From Massilia sp. KIM (lineage in GTDB: Bacteria; Pseudomonadota; Gammaproteobacteria; Burkholderiales; Burkholderiaceae_D): 64,000 bases of DNA. The stretch is taken from assembly GCF_002007115.1 (NCBI RefSeq), contig NZ_MVAD01000001.1:620001-684000 (forward strand), written 5' to 3'. Position numbers and translations under genes: made by a program. Shown in pieces: positions 1-9,523 of the stretch. Numbering within the stretch: the first letter of the stretch is position 1; the number at the start of each line of letters is the position of its first letter. The notes under the pieces were generated by a model, which was not told the DNA's origin, did no database searches, and was given only the letters and a program-made list of their open reading frames with translations.

Positions 1-503
1 GAGTATTTGCTCGGACGCACCGGTTGGACGAATCGCTGCAGTCGCGCCGATCGAATCCACAAGTTCCACATTCGGGGTGTGCGGCACGTAAATTCGTTCT
101 TTGCGAAGCGCTATTCCCTACTATTTGAATCATCTGGGACACTATTCCATTTCAGCTTAGTCAGAACAATATTGTTTATCGAAACCCCTTCAACTTTGTT
201 TTTCTGATAGATGCGTTGCACCTGCAGCAGCGCTGTTGTGTCTACCGGGGGGGCGGGGCCGCTCTAACACGTACCGCACAGACATAGAAGCTGTACTTGT
301 TTTTGCAATTAATCGAAAATGGCCTGCAGTCGTGTCTGCGAAGTTGCGATATGGGTAATCTAGGTATCCGTTCTTTAGTGAATAGCGTTGAAGAAAATGG
401 CGAATTCCGATGTAGCATTTTTTGGTAAAGAGCAAGACTAGTGCGAAGTGGAAGGCTGACTTATCATTCTCTAGTTAGCAAAACCAGACCGAGAGATTGA
501 TCA
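1..503. other. left-edge non-coding stretch
   Basis: No convincing gene is seen. Reading frames here are short, have no ribosome binding site and do not resemble known proteins. It probably contains the promoter of the NERD-helicase gene that starts at its right end, but I could not pick out a confident promoter. Confidence 0.5.
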
Positions 504-2984
504 ATGGCACGCATGATCCCCTCCACGGGGCCGCAAGACACCGATAGCTATGGTGAGAAAAGGATCTATGACTTGCTAAGGCAAGGCCTGTCCGATGATT
601 TTACGGTGATCCACAGCCTTCCATGGCTCGCACAAGGCATCAAAGAAATCGACCCCGGCTATCCGCCGACCGGAGAGATTGATTTTCTAATCATACATCG
701 CAGCTTGGGTGTCTTAGCACTGGAGGTAAAAAGCGGCAAACAGCGTGTCAAGGATGGCCTCTTCATCTACGTAAAGACAGGAGGCATCGGAAATCACGTC
801 GCACAGACTCGCAAGAATGCTCATGGCCTAGCTCGGTGGCTTGGAATCGATCCAAGTTTACGCTGGCGCATGGGCTATGGCCTGATATTTCCGGACAGCG
901 TATTTGGCGACAGCGTGATTAGTCCGGGACTTGTCGATACGACTGTAAGTCCAGCACAAGCATTGTTCATCGATCGAATGCACTTGGAGGAGTCGGTGCT
1001 GGCGGACCGCGTCTGCGGACTCATGACGTACTGGAAACAAACTCTTGGTAATCTGGAGCTAGGTCGTCAGCGAATGAACCGTTTAGTCGAAGTCCTCTGC
1101 CCGACTTTCGACGGCACTCCCTCCTGGGGTAAGCGTGTAGAGTATGACAACCGCATTTGGCTGCGCCTCACTCACGAACAAGCTTCTGTCGTACAGACGG
1201 CCATGGTCCAAGCCCGCATGGTCATTACCGGGTGGCCCGGAACAGGCAAAACGCTGATCGCGGTTGAGATTGCACGACGCATGATTCGACAGGGCAAGCG
1301 AGTATTAATGCTGACATTCAATGCCCTATTGGTTGAGCATCTTCGCAAGGAGATCGACTCTGCAACGATGGCGAAGGTGGCAACTTGGCATGGGTTTTGT
1401 TCTGATTATGCAAGGAAAGGTCCGGGCCAAATCGACGGCAGCTCGGACTGGCTTGAGCGGGGGTGCTTCGAGGATCTACAAAAAGCTCAGGAGAATGGAC
1501 AGGTCCCAGATTTTGACGTGTTAGTTCTTGATGAGGCCCAGGCTCTCCGTCATGAGTGGTGCACATGGCTCGCGGAACATTTCATTAATCAGCCCATCGT
1601 TGTCTTTTGCGATGAAACACAACGATTCTCTTTTGAGAAGGACCGTATTTCCACTCAAGCTCTCTGCGAGGTATTCAGGATTGAGTGCCCATACGTTCTT
1701 ACGATCCCATTACGATCGCCTCGTAGTGTATTCGAGCGTCTGCAGAAAGTGCGGTTGCCTTCTCATCAGATGGTTTGTCCTCGGGATTTAGAGACCGATA
1801 CGCTACAGGAGCTTGTTGTCGGTAAAGTCAGTTCCTCAGTTGATGACGTTATCGAAGACTTAATGTCGCGTGGGATCAACCAAACAGACATCGTGGTGTT
1901 ATCTCGCTTTGGATGGATACGTAATCGGCTAAGCGTTGGGCGGTATGAAACAGTAGCCCGGTTTCGCGGCATGGAAGCTCCCGTCATTATTATCGCTGGA
2001 GCGGACGATATGGATGATGTTGAACTGTTCTGTGCTTACTCTCGCGCCACGACTGTCTGTATTGCCTTGTATGAGGCGGAATCGTTGGGTTGCAAATTAG
2101 CATATGGGAAATTCCAAAGTCTCGTCCTTGATGATGCAGGGAATGCAGACATCGTCGCTACCGCAAAAGAGGAGGGCTTTACCGGGTCAATATTAGACCG
2201 CTACGTCGAGTCTTCTGCCGTTGGACTAACCTCGGTAGCGTTAGCTTGGTGCGAAGATTGGAAGTGTTGGTTTGTAAATAGATATGATGATGCGGAAGCT
2301 GCAGACCTTTGGATCGACTATCTGCTGGCGTATCATTCCTGGCCTGTTTATTCATGGACATCAACAAGCCGACGTAAAATCAAGCGTGAAGATCCGATGG
2401 AACAGGCGGCGCTGGAAAGTCCTCGAACAGAAACATATGAGCTTGCTTGGTGCAATGTGTGTAAGACTGTTACTCCGCAGTTGGACCGAATCGGTAAAGC
2501 ACTGGTCTGCCAATGCTGTGAAAGCGTACCCAAAGCCACAACCGCGCTCCCGGAAGATATCTTCACGACCTTGCGCGGATTTGATTTTATCATTACCTCG
2601 TCTGACCCAGGGTCCATACCTCGTAAGATCCGAGAGCAGCTTCCTTTACCCTTAGCTGCGTTAGGGGCGCGACTTTACGCAAGTGCCAAGCTGGACTATA
2701 TACCGCCAAGGATGCGCCAACTTCCAGGTTCGAGTGTGCTCCACCGACTTGCGAGCGCATTTATTTATTCTAGGATCGGTCTCAGACCAGTCGGTGCAGA
2801 AATCTTGCGTGATACTCTAGCCAGAGACACGGGCCGTTATGTATTCCCGATAGGTCTTTCGCAAGATGAGTGGCGCCAAGCGATTGCACGCTGTCTCGGA
2901 CAGAGCGCCAAGGCGGGTCTTCTTAAAAAGCAGAGAGATGGAGTTTTTTATGTAACCGAGTCGGAAAAGGAGGCGGCCAGCTAG
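504..2984 (+). CDS. NERD-domain superfamily 1 helicase, probable phage-defence protein
   Basis: Probable DNA-processing enzyme joining a NERD nuclease-related domain to a UvrD/Rep-like helicase. The NERD domain lies at about residues 15-110, with E18, GEID (D60) and LEVKSG (E74, K76) giving the PD-(D/E)xK-like core. The helicase follows: Walker A GWPGTGKT at 243-250 and Walker B VLVLDEAQ at 339-346. The C-terminal part carries a CxxC...CxCC zinc-ribbon-like cluster near residue 650, which is unusual for this class. Length is 826 aa and the frame is unbroken. The ATG at 504 is the first good start; the ribosome site is weak. It stands alone and converges with the kinase/receiver pair. NERD-helicase fusions are often found in defence islands, and the defence-rich right half of this window fits that, but the role is inferred. 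A general repair helicase is the alternative. Confidence 0.8.
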   Translation: MARMIPSTGPQDTDSYGEKRIYDLLRQGLSDDFTVIHSLPWLAQGIKEIDPGYPPTGEIDFLIIHRSLGVLALEVKSGKQRVKDGLFIYVKTGGIGNHVAQTRKNAHGLARWLGIDPSLRWRMGYGLIFPDSVFGDSVISPGLVDTTVSPAQALFIDRMHLEESVLADRVCGLMTYWKQTLGNLELGRQRMNRLVEVLCPTFDGTPSWGKRVEYDNRIWLRLTHEQASVVQTAMVQARMVITGWPGTGKTLIAVEIARRMIRQGKRVLMLTFNALLVEHLRKEIDSATMAKVATWHGFCSDYARKGPGQIDGSSDWLERGCFEDLQKAQENGQVPDFDVLVLDEAQALRHEWCTWLAEHFINQPIVVFCDETQRFSFEKDRISTQALCEVFRIECPYVLTIPLRSPRSVFERLQKVRLPSHQMVCPRDLETDTLQELVVGKVSSSVDDVIEDLMSRGINQTDIVVLSRFGWIRNRLSVGRYETVARFRGMEAPVIIIAGADDMDDVELFCAYSRATTVCIALYEAESLGCKLAYGKFQSLVLDDAGNADIVATAKEEGFTGSILDRYVESSAVGLTSVALAWCEDWKCWFVNRYDDAEAADLWIDYLLAYHSWPVYSWTSTSRRKIKREDPMEQAALESPRTETYELAWCNVCKTVTPQLDRIGKALVCQCCESVPKATTALPEDIFTTLRGFDFIITSSDPGSIPRKIREQLPLPLAALGARLYASAKLDYIPPRMRQLPGSSVLHRLASAFIYSRIGLRPVGAEILRDTLARDTGRYVFPIGLSQDEWRQAIARCLGQSAKAGLLKKQRDGVFYVTESEKEAAS

Positions 2985-3170
2985 TAGAGATAGTCTAATC
3001 AGCTAACATGGTCCATGTGCTTACCGATGTTTCAAGATGCCGCTATTTATGCGCTGACAGGGAAGTAGACGATTTCCTTAAAAATGTCTCTCCGCATCTC
3101 GTGTCGCTAGGGCGAATAGAGAGACTAGTGGCCGTGGAGCCGCTACAAATAAGTCAACTCGAACTGTCTA

Positions 3171-4247
3171 TCATCGGGGTACCGCTCTGCGTTCCGACGG
3201 GTCACTAATTGGAATTTTGATGCTAAAAGTGTTGGAAAATACTGGAATGCCTTCGCGGGAGTAGTGTCGGGCGACACTTAGAACTTTAATTTCTACATCA
3301 TGAGCATCCGCAACAATTTTCGCAATATATAAGCCTACTCCTAACCCTTCATGATGCATTTTTTTAGACCATGCACCACGATATCCATTCTCAAAAATCC
3401 TCGACTTCTCCTCATCGGTGATTGGTGGGCCTGAGGACTCGACCGACATCTCTACGTCTCGAAAATTGTTTGTAAATGAAATCGTTATTTCGCTATCAAA
3501 CGAATATTTTATTGCATTCTGGACGAAGCAGAAAGGAATTATTTTGAATGATTCGAAAATGTCAATATTTTTCCGCAATTCTCCGTTGATGACGATTTTC
3601 TTATTCAAAGCTGCGCCTTCCGCCTCCATCAAAATGATACGTATTTTGTCAACCAATTTATATAAATCGACAGAACGTTTTCGACCATACCCAGCGGAAG
3701 ATGGATTGAAGAAGATCCCAAGGTGATCGAATGCATCTACTAACATCTCGCTTGCTTTGAAGAGCGAGCGCATATCTCGGCTAGCTGCCTGGAAGTTGGC
3801 AGCAAAGTCCGCGTTTTTATCCTTAACCAACATTCTTTGCGCAATCGAATGCACCTGGCTAGCCCAGCGGTTGATTTCATGTAGCGAACCCAATTCAGCA
3901 ACAGCGGTTTTAGATTTTTTCAACACGTTCGTTAGCTTTGCCAAGTTCGATGCCCATGACTCGACTTTGGCATCAGAGGATGCGCGATTTACAAGCTTCG
4001 CCCTGTCATCCTTGCTAATTTTCGAGCCAGAATCGACGTATCCACATATAAGGGCGTGCTCGTCGCCCAGCTTTACCCATTTGTATGCTAGTCCATGTCG
4101 GCAGTAATATTTCCCGGCTCCCTTAAAGCACGCTTCCGTGCAAACCGGAGAAAAATCAAATCTCGAGCCTCGCCACTTGAAACCACTCACGAGCAAGGGA
4201 AAGGGCGTGTGGAGCGCACCACTCAAAAGAATGTCTTTAAGGGCCAT
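3171..4247 (-). CDS. cytoplasmic histidine kinase with PocR-like sensor domain
   Basis: Predicted sensor histidine kinase of 358 aa without membrane segments. Residues about 1-80 resemble a PocR-type ligand-binding domain: three cysteines (36, 40, 49), then CRHGL and a hydrophobic strand ending ICGYV. A helical region follows with LHEINRW (H123), the likely phospho-acceptor. The C-terminal HATPase has the N box QNAIKYS, the G1-like PPITDEEKSRIFENGYRG and the G2 box GLGVGLYIAK. I chose the ATG at 4247 because AAAGG lies just upstream; a GTG two codons earlier is also possible. It overlaps the end of the upstream receiver gene by 11 nt, so the two are translationally coupled. The absence of a canonical HELRTP motif suggests a non-standard dimerisation domain. 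Kinase assignment is firm, ligand unknown. Confidence 0.8.
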   Translation of the reverse strand: MALKDILLSGALHTPFPLLVSGFKWRGSRFDFSPVCTEACFKGAGKYYCRHGLAYKWVKLGDEHALICGYVDSGSKISKDDRAKLVNRASSDAKVESWASNLAKLTNVLKKSKTAVAELGSLHEINRWASQVHSIAQRMLVKDKNADFAANFQAASRDMRSLFKASEMLVDAFDHLGIFFNPSSAGYGRKRSVDLYKLVDKIRIILMEAEGAALNKKIVINGELRKNIDIFESFKIIPFCFVQNAIKYSFDSEITISFTNNFRDVEMSVESSGPPITDEEKSRIFENGYRGAWSKKMHHEGLGVGLYIAKIVADAHDVEIKVLSVARHYSREGIPVFSNTFSIKIPISDPSERRAVPR

Positions 4248-5025
4248 ATGCACCTTTTACCCGTTGCACCTTAGAAATTACCAAGGACGTGTCAATGTGC
4301 CGATGGCTATTTAAGAGATCGGCCCGCAGCGCGTCCAAAGTAATCTTTCCATCAAGATACGAAAACACTAGCGCATTGATCTTATTTTTTTCTCGGTCAT
4401 TCTTACTTTTTCCAAGAATTTCGCTATCGATGGTATCGGCCGCCCGGAACGGCGACATCTTTTCCTTAACCAATTCCAACACTACTTCTTCGCACTTCAT
4501 TTCCGTCAGAGGTTTTTTCAGGACGTCATCCGCGATCTCAAAATAATTCGAAGCCGTCGGATCGAAGCGCGCGCCTGATACTGCCACCACAATCGGTGCG
4601 TCAGGCAATCCTTTAATCTTTTTGATGAGTTGTAGGCCTCCATACTTTGGATCTTCTTTAACTACACCCATCATGTCGAGGAAGATTAGGTCGTAGCCGA
4701 TTAGCCTGGACGCTTCAGACAGTGAAATTTTGTCAAAGACGGTAACTTGCCCAAAAGTGTTACGCAGATAGTCCAAGGGGAAGTCGTCGGGGTTGTCGTC
4801 GATGACTACGATCTTCACACTTTTATTTTCGAAAATGTAATTTGGCGAGTTTATCGCCATATAGTCTTTAACCCCTACAGGCTTCCGACGGCCAAACCAC
4901 GCCACAATTTTCTCCTGTTTCTTATATATCCAAAAACCAGCCCCAAATAGAGGCATAAAAGCCATAATATTTGCAGCCCAACTTAAGCTCTCAAAATAGG
5001 TCTTAATGTCTTGAAAAGTTTGCAT
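4237..5025 (-). CDS. membrane-tethered receiver-domain protein
   Basis: A 262-aa protein with one N-terminal membrane helix (about residues 17-34) followed by a basic stretch and a response-regulator receiver domain. Receiver residues are visible: acidic pair IDDN at 75-78, phospho-acceptor D117 in LIFLDMMG, S150 in VAVSGA, and K171 in LKKPL. The C-terminal 80 residues are helical and charged, with no recognisable DNA-binding or enzymatic output domain. It is the first gene of a two-gene operon with the PocR-like kinase and overlaps it by 11 nt. A receiver fixed to the membrane without an obvious output is odd; it may act as a phosphate sink, a scaffold, or through the unknown C-terminal region. 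I do not recognise a named family for the full protein. Confidence 0.75.
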   Translation of the reverse strand: MQTFQDIKTYFESLSWAANIMAFMPLFGAGFWIYKKQEKIVAWFGRRKPVGVKDYMAINSPNYIFENKSVKIVVIDDNPDDFPLDYLRNTFGQVTVFDKISLSEASRLIGYDLIFLDMMGVVKEDPKYGGLQLIKKIKGLPDAPIVVAVSGARFDPTASNYFEIADDVLKKPLTEMKCEEVVLELVKEKMSPFRAADTIDSEILGKSKNDREKNKINALVFSYLDGKITLDALRADLLNSHRHIDTSLVISKVQRVKGAYGP

Positions 5026-5684
5026 CTATTATTAATTTCGAATGGTACGTCAAGCTATGATACGGCTGCGTTCTCGCCAACGTAAAAAGACTCTGAAATT
5101 TCCGCGTATGCCTGTTTGCAGGCCCCAACTCATCTACCGAATTATTGAAATTTTGCCATTTCGATTCGCTAATCGACGAATGGGTGCTAACCTCGGCACA
5201 ATAATCACTACATATAGTTCTTAACACCGGCTAAGACATTTTAGTGACGTTGCTCGAGATCGTTCGAATAAATATCCAAGTTATCTCATCCATTTCCTGG
5301 AGACCTTTCAAATCTACTGGCAAAAGCCAGTTGTCGAGCCGGCGTCGTGATATAACAATCTGATTCGCGAACTCGTCTAGCATTTTATCGACCGAAGCAT
5401 AGGGCTGCTTAGGAACTCCTGCTGAGAGATCGGTTTGCTTGCCAACCAATGCGTTGTCATATTCACTCAACGAGCATCATATCATTCGGATGCGCAGGGC
5501 GCCGAAAATTTGTTCGTATTATGCAAGCTGGGGCGCATGTCACTTCAGGTCGGTTTGTGTGTGAAGAAGCTTATGGGTTCCATGTCCAGTCTCCGCCGGC
5601 TGAGCCGCGACTTTACTACACGTCGCAACCGCCTCACTACACTTTAGATATAACGCGATATACTCATCATCCGTTAGCGGCGGC
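5026..5684. other. non-coding stretch between signalling pair and peptide operon
   Basis: About 660 bases. Only one weak TTG-initiated frame on the minus strand (5231-5470, 79 aa) is present, without a ribosome site or recognisable domain. The right part lies downstream of the dipeptidase gene and should hold the operon terminator, but no clear hairpin plus T-run was found. The left part should hold the promoter of the receiver gene. Confidence 0.4.
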
Positions 5685-6887
5685 CTATTTTTGCGTTCTC
5701 TCATTCGCAGCCTGCAGCACGCGCAATATGTTGCCACTCCAAATTTTGGCTATGTCCGATTCAGATAGACCGGCGCGGCGCAGTCTAGCAGTGACGCGCG
5801 GCAACTGGCTAACTTCTTGTAATCCTTGGAAACCGCCACCGCCGTCGAAATCGGCGCCCATGCAGACGTGGTCAACACCAGCGATCTTGATCAGACGTAA
5901 GAGGGCCTTCATATATTGGTCGAAGTTGGTTTCCCACAGCGGAGCGCTTGCATCGAGTGCTCGCCACTCTTTGCTTAAAGCTACTTGCTCGGCAGGGGAC
6001 ATTTCCTCCAGTTTTTCCATCTGGTCGAACAAGACTGTCCGCCTTGGGCCAAGTCGTAGTTTGCTAAGATAGATGGTTGAGGCGCAGATCGCGCCACCAG
6101 CGTCCGCCACTCTTCTGATGCGCTCATCGTCTAGGTTACGCGGATGATCATAGCTGCTTCTAGCGTTCGAATGCGACAAGAGCAAGGGAGCTGAAGATAA
6201 CGCTAGCATTTGGTCTACTGCGGCATCGCTTGCATGGCTAGCGTCTATGACCATGCCAAGTCGGTTCATTTCTGCTACCCAACGCTGACCTAGCGGACTT
6301 AATCCATTCCAGACAGGAGCATCGGTGGATGAATCTGCTAGTTGATTATTTTTGCTATGAACGATGCCGGCCAGGCGTACCCCATGTCGATGGAAGTCAG
6401 TCAAGCCATTTAAATCATCTCCCAGAGGATAGCTATTTTCAATGCTCTTGAACGCCACAAGCTTGCCAGCAGCGTTGAGCTGACGGGCTTCTTGAATATT
6501 TGTTGCAATGCCTATCCTATTCTGATAGCGCGCCAGGGTACGGTCGATTGAACTCGAGCGCGACAGTGCGTGCGCGCGTGCCGAAGCGTACCCCTCTTGT
6601 GTCAGCGGGCCCTGCTCAGTAAAGATCACAAAGAAACCGCCGTCTAGGCTACCTTCAGCCATGCGTCCTAGATCCAGCTGAGCAAGCTCGTGTGTGGGGT
6701 TGTGGCGCGCTCCGAAATCCCATCCAGGGCGGCCGAAGTGAATTGGAGTGTCGAGGTGTGCGTCAAGGGTAAAAAGACGGCGATGGAGTGCCAGATCCTC
6801 GTCGCCGCTATTTGTACTGCTTGCGCATCCTGTGATCATAAGCGAAGAGGTCAGGATAGCACATGAGACATACCGTAATGCTTTCAT
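5685..6887 (-). CDS. M19 (renal-dipeptidase-type) membrane dipeptidase, lipoprotein
   Basis: Zinc dipeptidase of peptidase family M19, 400 aa. A lipoprotein signal peptide ends in the lipobox ITGC (C21), so the enzyme is probably anchored in an envelope membrane facing the periplasm. Metal ligands of the family are visible: the HxD of LDAHLDTP, the bridging glutamate in FKSIENS, the histidines in DASHASD and LSHSNARS, and the aspartate in MGADFDGGGG. M19 enzymes cleave dipeptides and often accept a D-residue at the C-terminal position, which fits an operon with D-glutamate genes. It is the last gene of the seven-gene operon; its ATG overlaps the stop of the upstream serine hydrolase by 4 nt (ATGA), indicating coupled translation. 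Confidence 0.88.
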   Translation of the reverse strand: MKALRYVSCAILTSSLMITGCASSTNSGDEDLALHRRLFTLDAHLDTPIHFGRPGWDFGARHNPTHELAQLDLGRMAEGSLDGGFFVIFTEQGPLTQEGYASARAHALSRSSSIDRTLARYQNRIGIATNIQEARQLNAAGKLVAFKSIENSYPLGDDLNGLTDFHRHGVRLAGIVHSKNNQLADSSTDAPVWNGLSPLGQRWVAEMNRLGMVIDASHASDAAVDQMLALSSAPLLLSHSNARSSYDHPRNLDDERIRRVADAGGAICASTIYLSKLRLGPRRTVLFDQMEKLEEMSPAEQVALSKEWRALDASAPLWETNFDQYMKALLRLIKIAGVDHVCMGADFDGGGGFQGLQEVSQLPRVTARLRRAGLSESDIAKIWSGNILRVLQAANERTQK

Positions 6888-8479
6888 TTGCTTTTCTTGA
6901 TAGGGGTGAATTCCAAATCAGCGTAATCCCAGCTAAAATCGGCGATTGGTGAAACCGGCTTTAGAGTAATTCGGTCAACCTTACCGTCTTTGTCAAAGCC
7001 GAAGCTGAGATATGCTGGTTCAAGAGCAGGATCATCGAAATGAGTTATCCATGTGCTGTATTCCCAATGATCGAGCTTTCCAGCCATGCGTGGAGTGGAC
7101 TTGAAATCGATTCGTAGTCCTTGTGAAGCGGACGTGATTTCGATGTTGCCGTACCATGGATCAGCGTAAGTTCCTACTAAGTTATTGGCCGGTACTAGTG
7201 CGCCTGTAGGGGTGGAAGCGTTATGCCTTGCCTTTAGTGCCGCGTGAGCCTTCTGAACCTCTGTTTTTTTGTGCGTCTCGAAACGTGCAGGCCAATCTCG
7301 GCGACGCGCCCCAAGGTAATGATCGGCCAGTTCGTATAACAGTCCTCGCACTAATTCTCCGTCTTCACTGTTGATGCTTATCGCAAAGCCGACCTTGTTG
7401 TCGGGCAGAATAACAACGGCAGTCTTGAACCCGAACACCGCTCCACCATGCCAGATCATGCGTGCGCCGCGGTAGTCAACGACGTTCCACCCTAGTCCAT
7501 ACGCAGAAAATTTTGGTTGAGTCTCATTTAAATCAGATGGAACCGCCGGAATAGGGATGGCTGTAGTTGGGGTCCACATCTCAGCGTGGGTAGCGGCACT
7601 GAAAATGCGCTTCCCGTCGATCGTAGAGCCCGCACCCAGTTGAACCTGCAGCCAACGCGCCAAGTCGTTCGCACTGCTGGCGATGCCGCCTGCTGGGGCT
7701 GCGTTCCGCCCAAGGTCGTCGCGCTCATCAAGCCCAACCTGCACGCCAGCGCCACGTATTCCTCCACGGTCTCCGCCGCCCATGCGGGCATGGGGGAAAG
7801 CGCGGTTGGCAGTAGCGAAATTGTCCGCATTGTCAGTGGTCGAAACTATCATTCCTGCTGGTTGTAATACCTTCGCACGGACGTAGTCCTCCCAACGCTG
7901 GCCACTGACGTTTTCAAGCAGTTGACCAGCAACTACATACATCAGATTGGAGTAGCCGTAGCTGCTGCGGAAGCTAGTTGCTGGCTTTAAGTAGCGGATT
8001 CGGCGCACGGTTTCTGGCCGCGATACATTTGAGCGTGGTACGAAAAGCAGGTCACCGGCGCCTAGGCCTAAGCCACTACGGTGAGACAGCAAATCACGGA
8101 TGGTTATCTCTCTCGTTACCCATGAGTCGTACATCTGAAATCCAGGCAGGTGCTCGGTTACACGATCGTCCCAATGTAGCTTCCTTTCGTCGACAAGCGT
8201 GGCAAGGGCCGCAACGGTGATCGCTTTGGTAGTTGAACCTATAGGGAACAACGTATCGGCGTCGACTAAGGCCGTCTCGCCAAGTCTACGTACGCCGAAG
8301 CCGCGCGCGAACGTGGTTTTCCCATGTTCCACGATCGCTATGGCCATGCCAGGAGTGCCGATCTGCTTGCGCACGCTCTCCGCGCGCTGCGCGAAGCCAA
8401 CAGGAGGTGCGGCCGTGGTAGAGGAAGACACGACCAACAAGAGGGCAGCGAAGGAGCGAGGTAGGCTAAGTAGATACAT
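6884..8479 (-). CDS. S12-family serine hydrolase (beta-lactamase-like peptidase)
   Basis: Secreted serine hydrolase of 531 aa, MEROPS S12 / class C beta-lactamase fold. An N-terminal signal peptide ends near residue 23. The three active-site motifs are present: SxxK in GSTTKA, YxN in YGYSNLMY, and HxG as WHGGAVFG. After the catalytic domain the last ~110 residues look like the DUF3471-type beta domain found in many S12 proteins. Family members include D-aminopeptidases, D-Ala-D-Ala carboxypeptidases and esterases; in this operon a role in cutting D-residue-containing peptides in the periplasm is likely but not proven. The start at 8479 has a near-perfect AGGAGGT ribosome site. It lies 12 nt after dgcN and overlaps the dipeptidase by 4 nt. 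Confidence 0.85.
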   Translation of the reverse strand: MYLLSLPRSFAALLLVVSSSTTAAPPVGFAQRAESVRKQIGTPGMAIAIVEHGKTTFARGFGVRRLGETALVDADTLFPIGSTTKAITVAALATLVDERKLHWDDRVTEHLPGFQMYDSWVTREITIRDLLSHRSGLGLGAGDLLFVPRSNVSRPETVRRIRYLKPATSFRSSYGYSNLMYVVAGQLLENVSGQRWEDYVRAKVLQPAGMIVSTTDNADNFATANRAFPHARMGGGDRGGIRGAGVQVGLDERDDLGRNAAPAGGIASSANDLARWLQVQLGAGSTIDGKRIFSAATHAEMWTPTTAIPIPAVPSDLNETQPKFSAYGLGWNVVDYRGARMIWHGGAVFGFKTAVVILPDNKVGFAISINSEDGELVRGLLYELADHYLGARRRDWPARFETHKKTEVQKAHAALKARHNASTPTGALVPANNLVGTYADPWYGNIEITSASQGLRIDFKSTPRMAGKLDHWEYSTWITHFDDPALEPAYLSFGFDKDGKVDRITLKPVSPIADFSWDYADLEFTPIKKSK

Positions 8480-8491
8480 ACGACCTCCTAG

Positions 8492-9523
8492 TCAAGCGAC
8501 ACAAGCGTCGAGTAGACGCTCAAAGGACGGTCCTCCACGGAGAGGGTCGCTAACCGGGAAGGGCAGGCGAGCAGCTAGCGCAGTGATTTCAGCGTCCGCT
8601 GCTTCTTGCGACATGCCTCCTGTGTTTAGTGCAATGCCAACGCAGCGAATTGCCGGATTAGTAACTCGTCCAAGAACGGTGGTTTGTGCAATGACGGCTT
8701 CGAGCGACGGTACTGGAATTGTTGGGAAGCCTAATAGGTGCTGGCGTTGCGGCGCGTGACAGACGATAAACATGTCGGGCTGACTACCGTGTAGTAAGCC
8801 AAGTGAGACACCTGCATAGGCAGGGTGAAATAGAGAGCCTTGCCCTTCAATCACGTCGATATGGTCTGGATTGGCTGCTGGACTAAGCAGCTCGGCCGCG
8901 CCAGCCACGAAATCCGACACCACTGCATCGATCGGAATCCCGCTGCCCGAAAGCATAATGCCGGTTTGCCCAGTAGCCCGAAATTCCGCGTCGATCCCGC
9001 GCTGCTGTAGTCCACGGCTTATCGCCAATGCGGCGTACTTTTTGCCAAGCGCGCAGTCCGTGCCGACGGTAAGTATCCGGCGTCCCGATCGTCGTAGGCC
9101 GCTAGCAATCGGGATATCGGAAGGGGGGATGCGTACGTTGATTAAGCGACCTCCAGTACGCGCGGCAGTGACTACCAATGCTCCTATGTCGCTCAAGGAC
9201 ACGTGCATCCCAGAGACAATATCCAATCCCGCCTCAAGAGCTGCTACCAAAGCAGGTACCCAGTGGATGGGAATGCCGCCGCCTGGTGCCGCCACGCCAA
9301 TTACCAGCGCCGTGGCCCCACGTGCGGCGGCTTCCTCCGGCGATAGCGTCGACAGGCCCGTGCTAACTGTTGCCCCTTCAAGACGTAATTCGCCTAAGCA
9401 GCGGTCAGTGGCCCAGTCGCGGAGGCCAAAGGCTGTTTTGGCGTAACCTGGTTCAGTGACATCTCCTAGAAACAGCAAGTAACGGGCGGCTTCAAGGTGC
9501 ATGTTTCGCTGTTGGTTGCTCAT
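8492..9523 (-). CDS. dgcN: D-glutamate N-acetyltransferase DgcN (DUF1611 family)
   Basis: Predicted cytoplasmic DUF1611-family enzyme, 343 aa. Family hallmarks are the P-loop-like LTVGTDCALGKK (residues 151-162), FRATGQTGIMLSG, VIEGQGSLFHP and LGLLHGSQPD. From published work on marine Pseudoalteromonas, DgcN acetylates D-glutamate and DgcA racemises the product, feeding D-Glu into L-Glu metabolism; a dgcA homologue sits in the same operon here, which strongly supports this reading. The start is the ATG at 9523, which overlaps the stop of the TonB receptor gene (TGATG) and has GGAG five bases upstream; an upstream extension of 54 codons lies inside the receptor gene and is not real. Confidence 0.82.
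   Translation of the reverse strand: MSNQQRNMHLEAARYLLFLGDVTEPGYAKTAFGLRDWATDRCLGELRLEGATVSTGLSTLSPEEAAARGATALVIGVAAPGGGIPIHWVPALVAALEAGLDIVSGMHVSLSDIGALVVTAARTGGRLINVRIPPSDIPIASGLRRSGRRILTVGTDCALGKKYAALAISRGLQQRGIDAEFRATGQTGIMLSGSGIPIDAVVSDFVAGAAELLSPAANPDHIDVIEGQGSLFHPAYAGVSLGLLHGSQPDMFIVCHAPQRQHLLGFPTIPVPSLEAVIAQTTVLGRVTNPAIRCVGIALNTGGMSQEAADAEITALAARLPFPVSDPLRGGPSFERLLDACVA

Noticed and set aside
3008..3208. 66-aa frame directly after the NERD helicase
   Set aside because: No ribosome site, and it overlaps the 3' end of the histidine kinase gene on the other strand.
5231..5470. 79-aa minus-strand frame as a gene
   Set aside because: Starts with TTG, has no ribosome site, and shows no recognisable domain; likely chance.
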